Positions 33,369 to 45,616 of a DNA stretch of 64,000 nucleotides are shown piece after piece. Origin of the DNA: Betaproteobacteria bacterium SCN2 (GTDB taxonomy: Bacteria; Pseudomonadota; Gammaproteobacteria; Burkholderiales; Thiobacillaceae); the NCBI GenBank assembly GCA_008923285.1, contig WBSG01000001.1, forward strand, positions 124,001 through 188,000, read 5' to 3'. A program made the position numbers and the translations under genes. Numbering within the stretch: position 1 is the stretch's first letter; each line of letters starts with the position of its first letter. Under the pieces are notes generated by a model, which saw only the letters and a list, made by a program, of their open reading frames with translations, made no database searches and was not told the DNA's origin.

Positions 33369-34004
33369 CTAGCCCAGTCTTGTTAACGCCGCGCCGACGA
33401 GCTGCCCCAGGCGGGTGAGGTAGAGCGTGCCCATGTCCGGGTAGAAGCGTTTCGGGTCTTCCGAGGCCAGCACCAGCAGGCCCACGGTGTGCTCGCCGCG
33501 CAGGGGTATGGCGGCGAAGGATTTGAGGTGGGCGGCGGCTTCACCGAACCATTCGCTGGCTTCCTCATGGCGCAGCGCGCCGCAGGAGGGATGCATCTGC
33601 GCGTCGACCTCGCTCCTGAGCTTGTCGCTCACCGTCTGCTCGGGCGTATTCCAGATGCGGATGGCGTGGTGCGGGACCGCAAAGCCTTCCCTGAGGTGGC
33701 GGTCGAGCGCGGCGAAGAGGGCGGCCAGGTCGCGCGCGGCGACGATGTCCAGGGTCAGGCGGTGCATCTTGTCGGAAATGCTGTCGTTTTCCTCGCCGAA
33801 GCGAATCAGTTCGGCCAGCTTGCCTTCGAGCAGCTGCACCTTGTCGCGCATGGACAGCACCTGGCGCTCGGTGATGGAAATCGCGTGCGTGCCGTGCGGG
33901 TGGGTGATGCTGAGCGTGGTGAGCAGGTCCGGGTACTGGTTGAAGAAGTCCGGGTGCTTGCCGAGAAAATCCGCCACCTGGGCTGCGTCCATTGTCGTCT
34001 CCAT
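33369..34004 (-). CDS. DUF484 family protein
   Basis: The 211-residue cytoplasmic protein lies between dapF and xerC, as in many proteobacteria. The N-terminus AAQVADFLGKHPDFFNQYPDLL is the DUF484 signature, followed by a helical coiled region and a GAF-like domain (IPLRGEHTVGLLVLASEDPKRFYPDMGTL). Its biochemical role is unknown; position suggests a link to cell-wall or chromosome-dimer functions but nothing in the sequence proves it. ATG 34004 is 9 bp after the dapF stop; ATG 33992 would remove four residues. Confidence 0.93.
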   Translation of the reverse strand: METTMDAAQVADFLGKHPDFFNQYPDLLTTLSITHPHGTHAISITERQVLSMRDKVQLLEGKLAELIRFGEENDSISDKMHRLTLDIVAARDLAALFAALDRHLREGFAVPHHAIRIWNTPEQTVSDKLRSEVDAQMHPSCGALRHEEASEWFGEAAAHLKSFAAIPLRGEHTVGLLVLASEDPKRFYPDMGTLYLTRLGQLVGAALTRLG

Positions 34005-34012
34005 GTTTGCCT

Positions 34013-34846
34013 TTATTTGAGTGTCAGGGTGCCATCGAATACGGTTTCCGCCGGTCCGGTCATCATCACCGGCCTGCCTTCTCCCTGCCATTCTATGGTC
34101 AGGGTGCCGCCGCGGGTTTCCACGTCGACGCAATTGTCCAGCAGGCCGCGGGTGATGCCGGCAACCGCGGCGGCGCAGGCGCCGGTGCCGCAGGACAGCG
34201 TCTCGCCGGCGCCGCGCTCGAACACGCGCAGGCGGATGCGGCCGCGGTCGATGACCTGCATGAAGCCGGCGTTGACGCGCTGCGGGAAACGCGGGTGGTG
34301 TTCGATCAGCGGCCCTTGTTGCAGCACCGGGGCGGTGTAAACGTCGTCCACGATCTGCACGGCGTGCGGATTGCCCATGGACAGCGCGCTAACGATCACC
34401 TTGCTGTCGCCGACCGCCAGTTCGTAAGTCGGCTGGCGCGCGGTTGCCTCGAAGGGAATCTCGGCCGGTTCGAAGCGCGGCGCACCCATGTTCACGGTGA
34501 CGCGGCCATCGGCCGCCAGGTGCGGCTCGATCAGGCCGCTTTTGGTCTCCACCGTGATCGCGGTTTTGGCGGTGAGGCCCTGGTCGACCACGAAGCGCAC
34601 GAAACAGCGCGCGCCGTTGCCGCACTGTTCCACCTCGCCGCCGTCGGCGTTGAAGATGCGGTAGCGGAAATCGGCCGCGGGATTCTGCGCCTTTTCGACC
34701 AGCAGCAATTGGTCGCAGCCCACGCCGAAATGACGATCGGCGATGGCGCGAATCTGCGCCGGGCTCAGATCGACGGACTGATTGACGCCGTCGATGACGA
34801 CGAAATCGTTGCCGGCGCCGTGCATTTTGGTGAAATTCAGTTTCAT
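34013..34846 (-). CDS. dapF: Diaminopimelate epimerase DapF
   Basis: The 277-residue enzyme converts LL- to meso-diaminopimelate for lysine and peptidoglycan synthesis. It is a two-Cys racemase: the first catalytic Cys is in EQCGNGARC near residue 75 and the second in [11 protein letters not shown] near 220. The N-terminal [13 protein letters not shown] is diagnostic. The start codon overlaps the end of the CoA-binding protein gene by 4 bp, and the DUF484 gene follows after 8 bp, so all are in one transcript. Confidence 0.97.
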   Translation of the reverse strand: MKLNFTKMHGAGNDFVVIDGVNQSVDLSPAQIRAIADRHFGVGCDQLLLVEKAQNPAADFRYRIFNADGGEVEQCGNGARCFVRFVVDQGLTAKTAITVETKSGLIEPHLAADGRVTVNMGAPRFEPAEIPFEATARQPTYELAVGDSKVIVSALSMGNPHAVQIVDDVYTAPVLQQGPLIEHHPRFPQRVNAGFMQVIDRGRIRLRVFERGAGETLSCGTGACAAAVAGITRGLLDNCVDVETRGGTLTIEWQGEGRPVMMTGPAETVFDGTLTLK

Positions 34847-35259
34847 GTCGTCATGAGGTCAACATAGTCTTTGTAGATGCAGCGGTCCATGACCACCGCC
34901 AGTCCGGCGGCACGGGCGTTCTCCGCGGCCGTTTCGTTGACCACGCCTTCCTGCAGCCAGATCGCCGGGCACTTGATACGCTGGCAGGACTCGACGATCT
35001 CGGGCACGTGCTCGGGCGCGCGGAACACGTCCACCAGATCGACGGCGAACGGAATGTCTTCCAGTTTTGCATAGGCCTTCTCGCCGAGGATTTCATCGAC
35101 CGCCGGGCGCACCGGCACGATGCGGAAGCCGAAGCGCTGCAGGTTGCGCGCGACGAAATAGCTGGGACGATCGGCCTTGGGCGACAGCCCGACGACGGCG
35201 ATGGTGCGGGTCTTTTGCAGCAGCTCGCGAATTTCGGAAGGTTTCGGATTCAGGAACAT
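34843..35259 (-). CDS. CoA-binding (YccU-type) Rossmann protein
   Basis: The 138-residue protein is a single CoA-binding domain with [19 protein letters not shown] and later [13 protein letters not shown] and VMDRC. This is the fold of the CoA-binding subdomain of succinyl-CoA synthetase, found alone in YccU-type proteins of unknown function. ATG 35259 is chosen over a longer reading that lacks homology-like features. The stop overlaps dapF by 4 bp. Confidence 0.9.
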   Translation of the reverse strand: MFLNPKPSEIRELLQKTRTIAVVGLSPKADRPSYFVARNLQRFGFRIVPVRPAVDEILGEKAYAKLEDIPFAVDLVDVFRAPEHVPEIVESCQRIKCPAIWLQEGVVNETAAENARAAGLAVVMDRCIYKDYVDLMTT

Positions 35260-35297
35260 GATTTCAAATCCTGTCGCGCGCGGCGTTCGCGCATGCG

Positions 35298-36179
35298 TCA
35301 ATCATACAGCCCGGCTTCGCCTTGCGGGCGGGTCTTGAAGCGGCGGTGCGTCCATAAATATTGTTCCGGCATTTCGCGCACGCGTTCCTCGATGAAGGCG
35401 TTCATGCGCCGGGTGTCGGCTGCGACGTCGCCGGACGGGAAGTTTTCCCAGGCGGGATAGAAGCGCATGGCATAGCCCTGGCCGTCCGGCAGCTGGCGGG
35501 TGACGGCGGGCACCACCCTGGCGCCGGCGACCTTGGCAAGCCGCGCAAGCGCGGGGATGGTGGCGGCGGGGATGCCGAAGAAGGGCACGAAAATGGATTC
35601 GCGCCGGCCGTAGTCCTGGTCGGGCAGGTAATAGAACGGCAGCCCGGACTGGATGATCTTGATCAGCGGGCGGATGCCGTCGTGGCGCGAGGCCAGCACC
35701 GCCTCGGTGAAGCGGCTGCGTGACTTCAGCAGGTAATGATCGACCACCGGGTTGCGCGCACGGCTGTACATGGAGGCGACTTTTTGTTCGGTGGAGAGGC
35801 GGATGCCGCCCATGTCGAGGCCGACGAAATGCGGCGCCAGTAGGATCACCGGCTGACCCTCGCAGGCTTGCAGGTGCTCGCGGCCTTCGAGGCGGATGAG
35901 CTTTTCCAGGCGCGCGGCCGGCGCCCAGATCAACAGGCCGTGCTCGAGGGCGGCGCGGATCGAGGCCTGCAGGTTGCGGCGCAGCAGGCGGCGGCGTTCG
36001 GCTGCGGTTTTTTCGGGAAAGCACAGTTCCAGGTTGCGACGCGCGATGCGCTTGCGGCGCCTGGTGAGGAAGCAGGCCAGCCAGCCGAGGCCGTTGCCGA
36101 CGGCGGCCTGCAGGCCGAGCGGCAGCCAGTGGAACAGCCACAGCAGGAAAAATCCCAGGCGTGCGAGCGCAACATTCAT
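35298..36179 (-). CDS. LpxL/HtrB-type lysophospholipid acyltransferase (second of a tandem pair)
   Basis: The 293-residue inner-membrane protein has an N-terminal hydrophobic segment (LGFFLLWLFHWLPLGL). Family motifs are present: the catalytic HFVGLD (HxxxxD/E type) near residue 117, the region SRARNPVVDHYL, and YYLPDQDYG near 190, typical of lipid A acyltransferases. It probably adds a secondary acyl chain to lipid A. ATG 36179 overlaps the stop of the upstream homologue by 4 bp. Which of LpxL or LpxM it corresponds to cannot be told from sequence alone. Confidence 0.92.
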   Translation of the reverse strand: MNVALARLGFFLLWLFHWLPLGLQAAVGNGLGWLACFLTRRRKRIARRNLELCFPEKTAAERRRLLRRNLQASIRAALEHGLLIWAPAARLEKLIRLEGREHLQACEGQPVILLAPHFVGLDMGGIRLSTEQKVASMYSRARNPVVDHYLLKSRSRFTEAVLASRHDGIRPLIKIIQSGLPFYYLPDQDYGRRESIFVPFFGIPAATIPALARLAKVAGARVVPAVTRQLPDGQGYAMRFYPAWENFPSGDVAADTRRMNAFIEERVREMPEQYLWTHRRFKTRPQGEAGLYD

Positions 36180-37042
36180 TGCGGCGCAGTTTCCGGCGGC
36201 GGCTCCACGCCGCCCGGCTTCTTGTAGCGGTTGTAGCTCCACATGTACTGCGCCGGCAACTTGCGCGCCACGCGCTCAACCTCGCGGTTGAGCGCGGCCG
36301 CGGCCTCGGCGCGGTCCTTCGGCAGCGGCGCCGAGAGCGGATCGAAGTGGATGCGGTAGCCGCGGCCCCAGGACAGGCGCTCGGCGTAGACCATGAAAGG
36401 AATCGCGCCGGTGGACTGGATGAGGCGCACGGTCATGGTCGGGGTGTAGGCCCAGCGGCCGAAGAACGGCGCCCACACGCCGTCGCCCAGGGTGGCGACC
36501 TGGTCCGGCAGCACGCCGATGGCCTCGCCGCGCTTCAGTGCGCCGAGCAGGGCCTTTACGCCGGAGAGGTCGGTCGGCACCAGTTTTGCCTGGCCGCGCT
36601 CGCGGCCCTGGCGCATCAGGCGGTCCACGGTTTGCTGGCGCGCGGGCTTGTACATGGCGGTGAAGGGCTGGCGCGCGGCGATGTACTGGTTGATGATTTC
36701 CCAGCAGCCGATGTGCGGCGCCACCACCACCGCGCCCTTGCCGTCTTTCCGGGCGGCTTCGAACGCTTCCCAGCCCGGGGTTTCCCTGACCAGCCGCACG
36801 ACTTTTTCCTGCGGGCGCAGCCATACCGCGGCGAGTTCCAGCAGCCCCTTGCCGGTTTCGCCGACGACCTGGCCGAGCAGGCGCGGGTGCGCCGCGAGCA
36901 GGCCGCTATGACGGAGGTTGTTTTGCAGGCGGGCGCGGTGGCGGCCGGGGGTGTGGTAGATCGCCCAGCCCAGCAGCAAGCCCAGCCCGTGCAGCACGGG
37001 CAGCGGCAGCCAGGACAGGAGGCGGAAAAGACCTACCATCAT
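36176..37042 (-). CDS. LpxL/HtrB-type lysophospholipid acyltransferase (first of a tandem pair)
   Basis: The 288-residue protein is a paralogue of the next gene. It has an N-terminal hydrophobic helix (LFRLLSWLPLPVLHGLGLLLGW), the motif VVAPHIGCWEI near 105 (HxxxxE), MYKPARQQ, and VLPDQVATLGDG near 188. Divergence from its neighbour suggests different acyl-chain or acceptor specificity rather than recent duplication. The two genes are translationally coupled, and transcription diverges from metK. Confidence 0.92.
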   Translation of the reverse strand: MMVGLFRLLSWLPLPVLHGLGLLLGWAIYHTPGRHRARLQNNLRHSGLLAAHPRLLGQVVGETGKGLLELAAVWLRPQEKVVRLVRETPGWEAFEAARKDGKGAVVVAPHIGCWEIINQYIAARQPFTAMYKPARQQTVDRLMRQGRERGQAKLVPTDLSGVKALLGALKRGEAIGVLPDQVATLGDGVWAPFFGRWAYTPTMTVRLIQSTGAIPFMVYAERLSWGRGYRIHFDPLSAPLPKDRAEAAAALNREVERVARKLPAQYMWSYNRYKKPGGVEPPPETAPQ

Positions 37043-37099
37043 GCGGGTTGACGCGCTCGGCCGGGCAGCGGCAAAATGATCTCAGCCGCCGAGTTAAAG

Positions 37100-37189
37100 C
37101 TGACAACTTGCGGGCGGGGTAAAAATACTGCTAAAGCGTCGACGCTCCGAGTTTCCCCAGGGCCGATCGCGCTGTTCAAGACGGGGAAA
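37100..37189 (+). promoter_or_regulatory. metK promoter candidate and leader hairpin
   Basis: CTGACA at 37100 (5 of 6 to the -35) is 18 bp before AATACT, a weak -10. A 7-bp stem TTTCCCC/GGGGAAA (37152-37158 with 37183-37189) lies just before the GGAG ribosome-binding site at 37193. It does not match a SAM riboswitch class I know. Confidence 0.35.
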
Positions 37190-37201
37190 TATGGAGTCAT
37201 C

Positions 37202-38365
<1,164 letters not shown>

Positions 38366-38404
38366 TAGAATTCAGCCACTTAAACATTCAACCGAGGAAA
38401 CATC

Positions 38405-38551
38405 ATGGCCGAACGCAAACGCACCCGCCGCAACACCCTGGAACGCCGTTGTCTGTCCAAGTCCTTCAAGCGCCTGTTCATGGGCTCTTCCAAGACCGTG
38501 TTCAAGATGCTGGAAGGCGTGAAACCCGTCAAAGGCAGGGTCGCGAACTAA
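38405..38551 (+). CDS. 48-residue very basic small protein between metK and ahcY
   Basis: The reading frame ATG 38405 to TAA 38549-38551 encodes 48 residues beginning MAERKRTRRNTLERR and ending KPVKGRVAN. About 15 residues are Arg or Lys and three are Glu, so the net charge is near +12. A GAGGA ribosome-binding site lies 6 bp before the ATG and codon use (GCC, CGC, CTG, AAG) matches the neighbours. There is no membrane segment. It is likely to bind nucleic acid or the ribosome, but I do not recognise the family. It lies between metK and the SAH riboswitch and is too short for many gene finders. Confidence 0.65.
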   Translation: MAERKRTRRNTLERRCLSKSFKRLFMGSSKTVFKMLEGVKPVKGRVAN

Positions 38552-38564
38552 GTTCTCAAGCTTT

Positions 38565-38650
38565 TTCCGAGGAGCGTTGCAGCCTGCCGAATCCGGCAGG
38601 CCAGGCTCGGAAGGATGGCGGCACCGCCATCCGGTCACAACGGCGCTCAC
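38565..38650 (+). ncRNA. SAH riboswitch
   Basis: The element matches the S-adenosylhomocysteine riboswitch: P1 TCCGAG/CTCGGA (38566-38571 with 38606-38611), P2 GCCTGCC/GGCAGGC (38582-38601), P4 GGATGGCGG/CCGCCATCC (38613-38632), and the conserved GAGCG (38572-38576) able to pair with CGCTC (38644-38648) in the pseudoknot. It lies 40 bp before ahcY. SAH binding should raise ahcY expression so that toxic SAH is cleared. Known examples sit in the same place in betaproteobacteria. Confidence 0.93.
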
Positions 38651-38690
38651 GTCACTTCTTTTTTAGTTTGATCAAGGAAAGGAGGGCGTG

Positions 38691-40124
<1,434 letters not shown>

Positions 40125-40139
40125 CCGAAGGAGCGCGCC

Positions 40140-40493
40140 ATGCGTTTGCTGCTGCTGTGGATACTGAATGCCCTCGCCCTGCTGCTGGTGACCTGGCTGC
40201 TGCCGACCATCCAGGTGGCGGGCTTCGGCTCGGCGCTCGCCGCCGCGCTGGTGCTGGGCCTCATCAACACCCTGCTGCGGCCCGTGCTGGCTCTGCTGAC
40301 CTTGCCGATCACGCTGCTGACGCTGGGCATTTTCTACCTGGTGTTGAATGGCCTGCTGTTCTGGCTGGCCAGCGCCTTGCTGCCGGGATTCCATATCGAG
40401 GGCTTCGTTTCGGCCATGGTCGGCGCGATCCTCTACGGCGTGATCGCCTGGGCGCTGTCCGCGCTCATCCCCGACAAAGACTCTAAAGCATGA
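40140..40493 (+). CDS. Four-helix membrane protein of the phage-holin 4 family
   Basis: The 117-residue protein has four hydrophobic segments, with GLINTLLRPVLALLTLPITLLTLGIF as the family signature. The family is named for phage holins but is a common housekeeping inner-membrane protein; no lytic function should be assumed. It lies 15 bp after ahcY, and its stop overlaps the metF start (ATGA), as seen in many betaproteobacterial methyl-cycle operons. Confidence 0.9.
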   Translation: MRLLLLWILNALALLLVTWLLPTIQVAGFGSALAAALVLGLINTLLRPVLALLTLPITLLTLGIFYLVLNGLLFWLASALLPGFHIEGFVSAMVGAILYGVIAWALSALIPDKDSKA

Positions 40494-41323
40494 CCACACC
40501 TGATTTCAGCATCGAATTCTTTCCGCCCAAGACGCCGGAAGGCATGGACAAGCTGCGCGCGGCGCGCGCGCAACTGGCGCAGACCATCAAGCCGGAATTC
40601 TTTTCCGTGACTTTCGGTGCCGGCGGCTCCACTCGCGACCGCACGCTCGAGACCGTGCTGGAGATCCAGCACGAAGGGCATGAGGCCGCGCCGCACCTGT
40701 CCTGTGTCGGCTCCACGCGTGCGGAAATCAGCGCCATCCTCGACACCTACAGGCAGCGCGGCATCCGCCGCATCGTCGCGCTCAGGGGCGACTTGCCCTC
40801 GGGCATGGCCGAACCGGGCGAGTTGCGCTATGCCAGCGAACTGGTGGCATTCATCCGCCAGGAAACCGGCGACGCCTTCCATCTCGAAGTCGCGGCCTAT
40901 CCCGAGATCCACCCGCAGGCGAGAAGCGCGCAGGACGACCTGCAGCATTTCGCGCACAAGGTGAAGGCGGGCGCCAATTCCGCGATCACCCAGTACTTCT
41001 TCAATGCCGACGCCTACTTCCGCTTCGTCGACGAGGCGCGCGCGCTGGGTGTGGACGTGCCTATCGTCCCCGGCATCATGCCGATCGGCAACTTCTCGCA
41101 ACTGGCGCGCTTCTCGGACGCCTGCGGCGCCGACATTCCGCGCTGGATCAGGAAGCGCATGGAGGGGTATGGCGATGATGCCGCGTCCATCCGCGCCTTC
41201 GGCCTCGATGTGGTGACGGCGATGTGCGAGCGCCTGCTCGCCGGTGGCGCGCCGGGCCTGCATTTCTACACACTCAACCAGGCGGGGCTTACACTGGAAA
41301 TCTGGAAGCGGCTGAAGGCCTAA
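40490..41323 (+). CDS. metF: 5,10-Methylenetetrahydrofolate reductase MetF
   Basis: The 277-residue flavoenzyme reduces methylene-THF to methyl-THF for methionine synthesis. FSIEFFPPKTPEG at the N-terminus, FSVTFGAGGSTRDRT near 37, and RGDLPSG near 95 are diagnostic of the TIM-barrel reductase. GANSAITQYFFN binds substrate. It closes the metK, ahcY, metF run and is translationally coupled to the holin-family gene. Confidence 0.97.
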   Translation: MTTPDFSIEFFPPKTPEGMDKLRAARAQLAQTIKPEFFSVTFGAGGSTRDRTLETVLEIQHEGHEAAPHLSCVGSTRAEISAILDTYRQRGIRRIVALRGDLPSGMAEPGELRYASELVAFIRQETGDAFHLEVAAYPEIHPQARSAQDDLQHFAHKVKAGANSAITQYFFNADAYFRFVDEARALGVDVPIVPGIMPIGNFSQLARFSDACGADIPRWIRKRMEGYGDDAASIRAFGLDVVTAMCERLLAGGAPGLHFYTLNQAGLTLEIWKRLKA

Positions 41324-41368
41324 AACCCGCGACGCGGAAGCACGAAGACGGAGAAACCCTAAAGGCGT

Positions 41369-41414
41369 TTACAGGGAGGCAGGGGAGGATGAGAGAGGCA
41401 TTACTCCCTTGCGC
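41369..41414. repeat. Purine-rich intergenic repeat between metF and the aminotransferase gene
   Basis: TTTACAGGGAGGCAGGGGAG and what follows match the 5697 element at about 27 of 31 positions. The outer flanks (about 41328-41350 and 41430-41460) are also roughly complementary (GCGGAAGCACGAAG against its degraded complement), so the whole gap is a decayed palindrome between convergent genes. Confidence 0.55.
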
Positions 41415-41475
41415 TACCTGTGGGTGAGTTTTCCTCTGTGCCTTTGCGCCGCAGTGCCAAAGATTTTTCTGCTGC

Positions 41476-42612
41476 TTATTTGTGCAGCACGCTGCGCACG
41501 GCCTTCAGGCAGAAGTCGACGTTTTCCTGTTTTGCGGAATGGCCCATGAGGCCGATGCGCCAGACCTTGCCTGCCAGCGCGCCGAGGCCGGCGCCGATTT
41601 CCAGGTCGAATTCGCCGAGCAGCTTGGCGCGGCCGGCGGCGTCGTCCACGCCTTCCGGCACGCGGACCGAATTGAGCTGCGGCAGACGCGCGCTTTCTTC
41701 CACCAGGAACTGCATGCCCAGGTCCTCAAGCCCGTCGCGCAGTTTTTCGTGCATGGCGCGGTGCCGCGCCCAGGCGTTTTCGATACCCTCTTCGGCCAGG
41801 ATCACCAGTGCCTCGTGCAGGCCATACAGGGGGTTGATGGGGGCGGTGTGATGGTAGGTGCGCTTGCCTTCGGCCTGCCAGTAGCCCAGCACCAGATTCA
41901 GATCCAGGAACCAGCTCTGCACCGGGGCCTTGCGCGCCTTGACCTTGGCGATGGCGCGTTCGGAGAAGGTGACCGGCGACAGTCCGGGCGTGCAGGACAG
42001 GCATTTCTGGCTGCCGGAATAGGCGGCGTCGATGCCCCATTCGTCGATCAGCACCGGCGTGCCGGCGAGCGAAGTCACGCAGTCCATGATGGTGACCGCG
42101 CCGCGGCGGTGCGCGAGCGCGGCCAGCGCGGCGGCATCACTTTGCGCGCCGGTCGAGGTCTCGGCATGCACGAAGGCCAGCACTTTCGCGTCGGGGTGGT
42201 CGGCAAAGGCCTGCTCGGCCTTGGCCACGGTGACCGGTTTGCCCCAGTCGTCCTCGATCACCACCGGCACGCCGCCGCAGCGCCTGACGTTTTCCAGCAT
42301 GCGGCCGCCGAACACGCCATTGACGCAGACGATGACCTTGTCGCCCGGTTCCACCAGGTTGACGAAGCACATCTCCATGCCGGCCGAGCCGGGCGCGGAA
42401 ACAGGGAAGGTCAGCGGATTCTCGGTCTGGTACGCGTACCTCAGGAGCACCTTGATCTCTTCCATCATTTCCTGGAAGGCGGGGTCGAGGTGGCCGATGG
42501 TGGGGCGCTGCATGGCGTCGAGGATGCGCTGCGGCACGTCGGAAGGGCCCGGGCCCATGAGCGTGCGCAGGGGCGGGACGAAAGACTGGATGCCGGGGTT
42601 GGAAACGAGCAT
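41476..42612 (-). CDS. Class V aminotransferase, alanine/serine-glyoxylate type
   Basis: The 378-residue PLP enzyme resembles alanine-glyoxylate and serine-glyoxylate aminotransferases. LMGPGPSDVPQRILDAM at the N-terminus, SAPGSAGMEM near 75, the VTIMDCVTSLAG aspartate near 175, and the PLP-lysine region YSGSQKCLSCTPGLSP near 196 are present. ATG 42612 is chosen; a longer reading extends into a hairpin. It may serve photorespiration-like glyoxylate removal or serine/glycine metabolism. Confidence 0.92.
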   Translation of the reverse strand: MLVSNPGIQSFVPPLRTLMGPGPSDVPQRILDAMQRPTIGHLDPAFQEMMEEIKVLLRYAYQTENPLTFPVSAPGSAGMEMCFVNLVEPGDKVIVCVNGVFGGRMLENVRRCGGVPVVIEDDWGKPVTVAKAEQAFADHPDAKVLAFVHAETSTGAQSDAAALAALAHRRGAVTIMDCVTSLAGTPVLIDEWGIDAAYSGSQKCLSCTPGLSPVTFSERAIAKVKARKAPVQSWFLDLNLVLGYWQAEGKRTYHHTAPINPLYGLHEALVILAEEGIENAWARHRAMHEKLRDGLEDLGMQFLVEESARLPQLNSVRVPEGVDDAAGRAKLLGEFDLEIGAGLGALAGKVWRIGLMGHSAKQENVDFCLKAVRSVLHK

Positions 42613-42632
42613 GGTGTCCTGAGGATGAGAAA

Positions 42633-42659
42633 ATAACCCGAGCATTTTACTCGGGCTAT
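42633..42659 (-). terminator. Probable terminator of the DUF805 gene
   Basis: On the minus strand CCCGAG/CTCGGG with flanking A/T pairs forms a hairpin (loop TAAAATG) followed by TTATTTT. It lies 25 bp after the DUF805 stop and just before the aminotransferase start. Confidence 0.6.
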
Positions 42660-42684
42660 TTGTGCCAGTCGATTGGCCGTGAGG

Positions 42685-43047
42685 TCAGGCCGCCTTGGGG
42701 TCGGCGCCGTAGGGGTTGTCGCCGCGTTTGCCTTCCATCGCCATCAGCGCCAGCACGATGACCCAGCCGACGAAGGGAACCAGGTTGATCAGCAGCCACC
42801 AGCCGCTGCGGCCGGTATCGTGCAACCTGCGCACGCCCACCGCGATGCTCTGGATCAGGATGGAAATGGCGAAAATGCCGCCCAGCAGGCCGATGCCGGC
42901 GCCTTCGGAATAGATGCCGAGCAGGCCGTCGATGAAACCCAGCACCAGCGAAATGATCACGGCGATCAGGACGAACATCCAGTATTCCTTGCGGCGCGCG
43001 CGGCCCTCGAAGGAAAAGCTCTTCACGGCTTTCAGGAACCACTCCAT
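42685..43047 (-). CDS. DUF805 family membrane protein
   Basis: The 120-residue protein starts with a short amphipathic region and FEGRARRKEYWMF, the DUF805 signature, and has three or four hydrophobic helices. VRRLHDTGRSGWW is the conserved loop. The end NPYGADPKA is also typical. Function is unknown. A GGGGAG ribosome-binding site precedes the ATG. Confidence 0.9.
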   Translation of the reverse strand: MEWFLKAVKSFSFEGRARRKEYWMFVLIAVIISLVLGFIDGLLGIYSEGAGIGLLGGIFAISILIQSIAVGVRRLHDTGRSGWWLLINLVPFVGWVIVLALMAMEGKRGDNPYGADPKAA

Positions 43048-43074
43048 CTGTTACTCCCCTGGTTGAAAAAATTC

Positions 43075-43822
43075 TTATGTTGTTGGCGCTTTCGCCGGCG
43101 GCGTGCCCATCAGCGGCTTCATCGCCGTCATCAGGCTGGCGAACAATCTCGGATGCAGCTTTTCCTGTTCCGCCAGCATCTGTTTCATGGCGAAGCGCTG
43201 GGTCGGCACGGCGAAGCAGGCCGGGCAGTTCTCGCTGATGACCGGCAGTCCGGCCTTGTGCGCGAAGTCGCGGGTCTGGCGCTCGCGCGCATAGACGAAG
43301 GGGCGGATCACGCGCAGATCGCCGGCGTCGATCAGGTAGTGCGCCTGCATGGTGCGCACCTTGCCGCCGAAGAACATCGACATCATCAGGGTTTCGGCGA
43401 GGTCATCCAGGTGCTGCGCCAGCACCAGCACGTTGTACTGCTGTTCGCGCGCCACGCGGTAGAGGATGCCGCGGCGCATTCTCGAACAATAGGCGCAGAA
43501 GGAGTCGCTGTCCCTGGTGAGGGTCTTCTGCGCTTCGCCGACGATGTCCTGGCGGTCGTAGAAATACGGCACGCCGAGTTCGGCCATGTAGCCCTTGAGC
43601 GGGCTGGGGTCGAACTCCGGCGAGCAGGGGTCGACGGTGGCGGCGGCCAGTTCGAACCTGATCGGCGCGCGCTTCTGGAAATAAAGCAGCACATGCAGCA
43701 GCGAAAGCGAATCCTTGCCGCCGGAAAGTCCCAGCAGCACGCGGTCGCCGTCGCGGATCATGTCGAAGTCGCCGATGGCGCGCCCGGCGGCGGAAATCAA
43801 CGTACGTGAGGGTTGTGTGGGC

Positions 43823-43830
<8 letters not shown>
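43075..43830 (-). CDS. ttcA: TtcA-family tRNA 2-thiolation enzyme
   Basis: The 251-residue PP-loop ATPase has SGGKDSLSLL near residue 35 and two Cys pairs (CAYCSRMRRG near 113 and CPAC near 200) that can hold an iron-sulfur cluster. TtcA makes 2-thiocytidine at tRNA position 32. The usual second motif in E. coli TtcA is CxxCGSQ, here CPACFAVPTQR, and the protein is shorter than E. coli TtcA, so it is safer to say TtcA family. Its start region overlaps the msbA end by 8 bp. Confidence 0.85.

Positions 43831-45615
<1,785 letters not shown>

Positions 45616-45616
<1 letters not shown>

Noticed and set aside
37043-37201. SAM riboswitch before metK
   Set aside because: The leader has a hairpin but not the conserved cores or pseudoknot of the SAM-I, SAM-II or SAM/SAH classes as I know them.
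40140-40493. Prophage holin
   Set aside because: The family name is misleading: this four-helix protein is a regular part of betaproteobacterial methyl-cycle operons and no phage genes are nearby.
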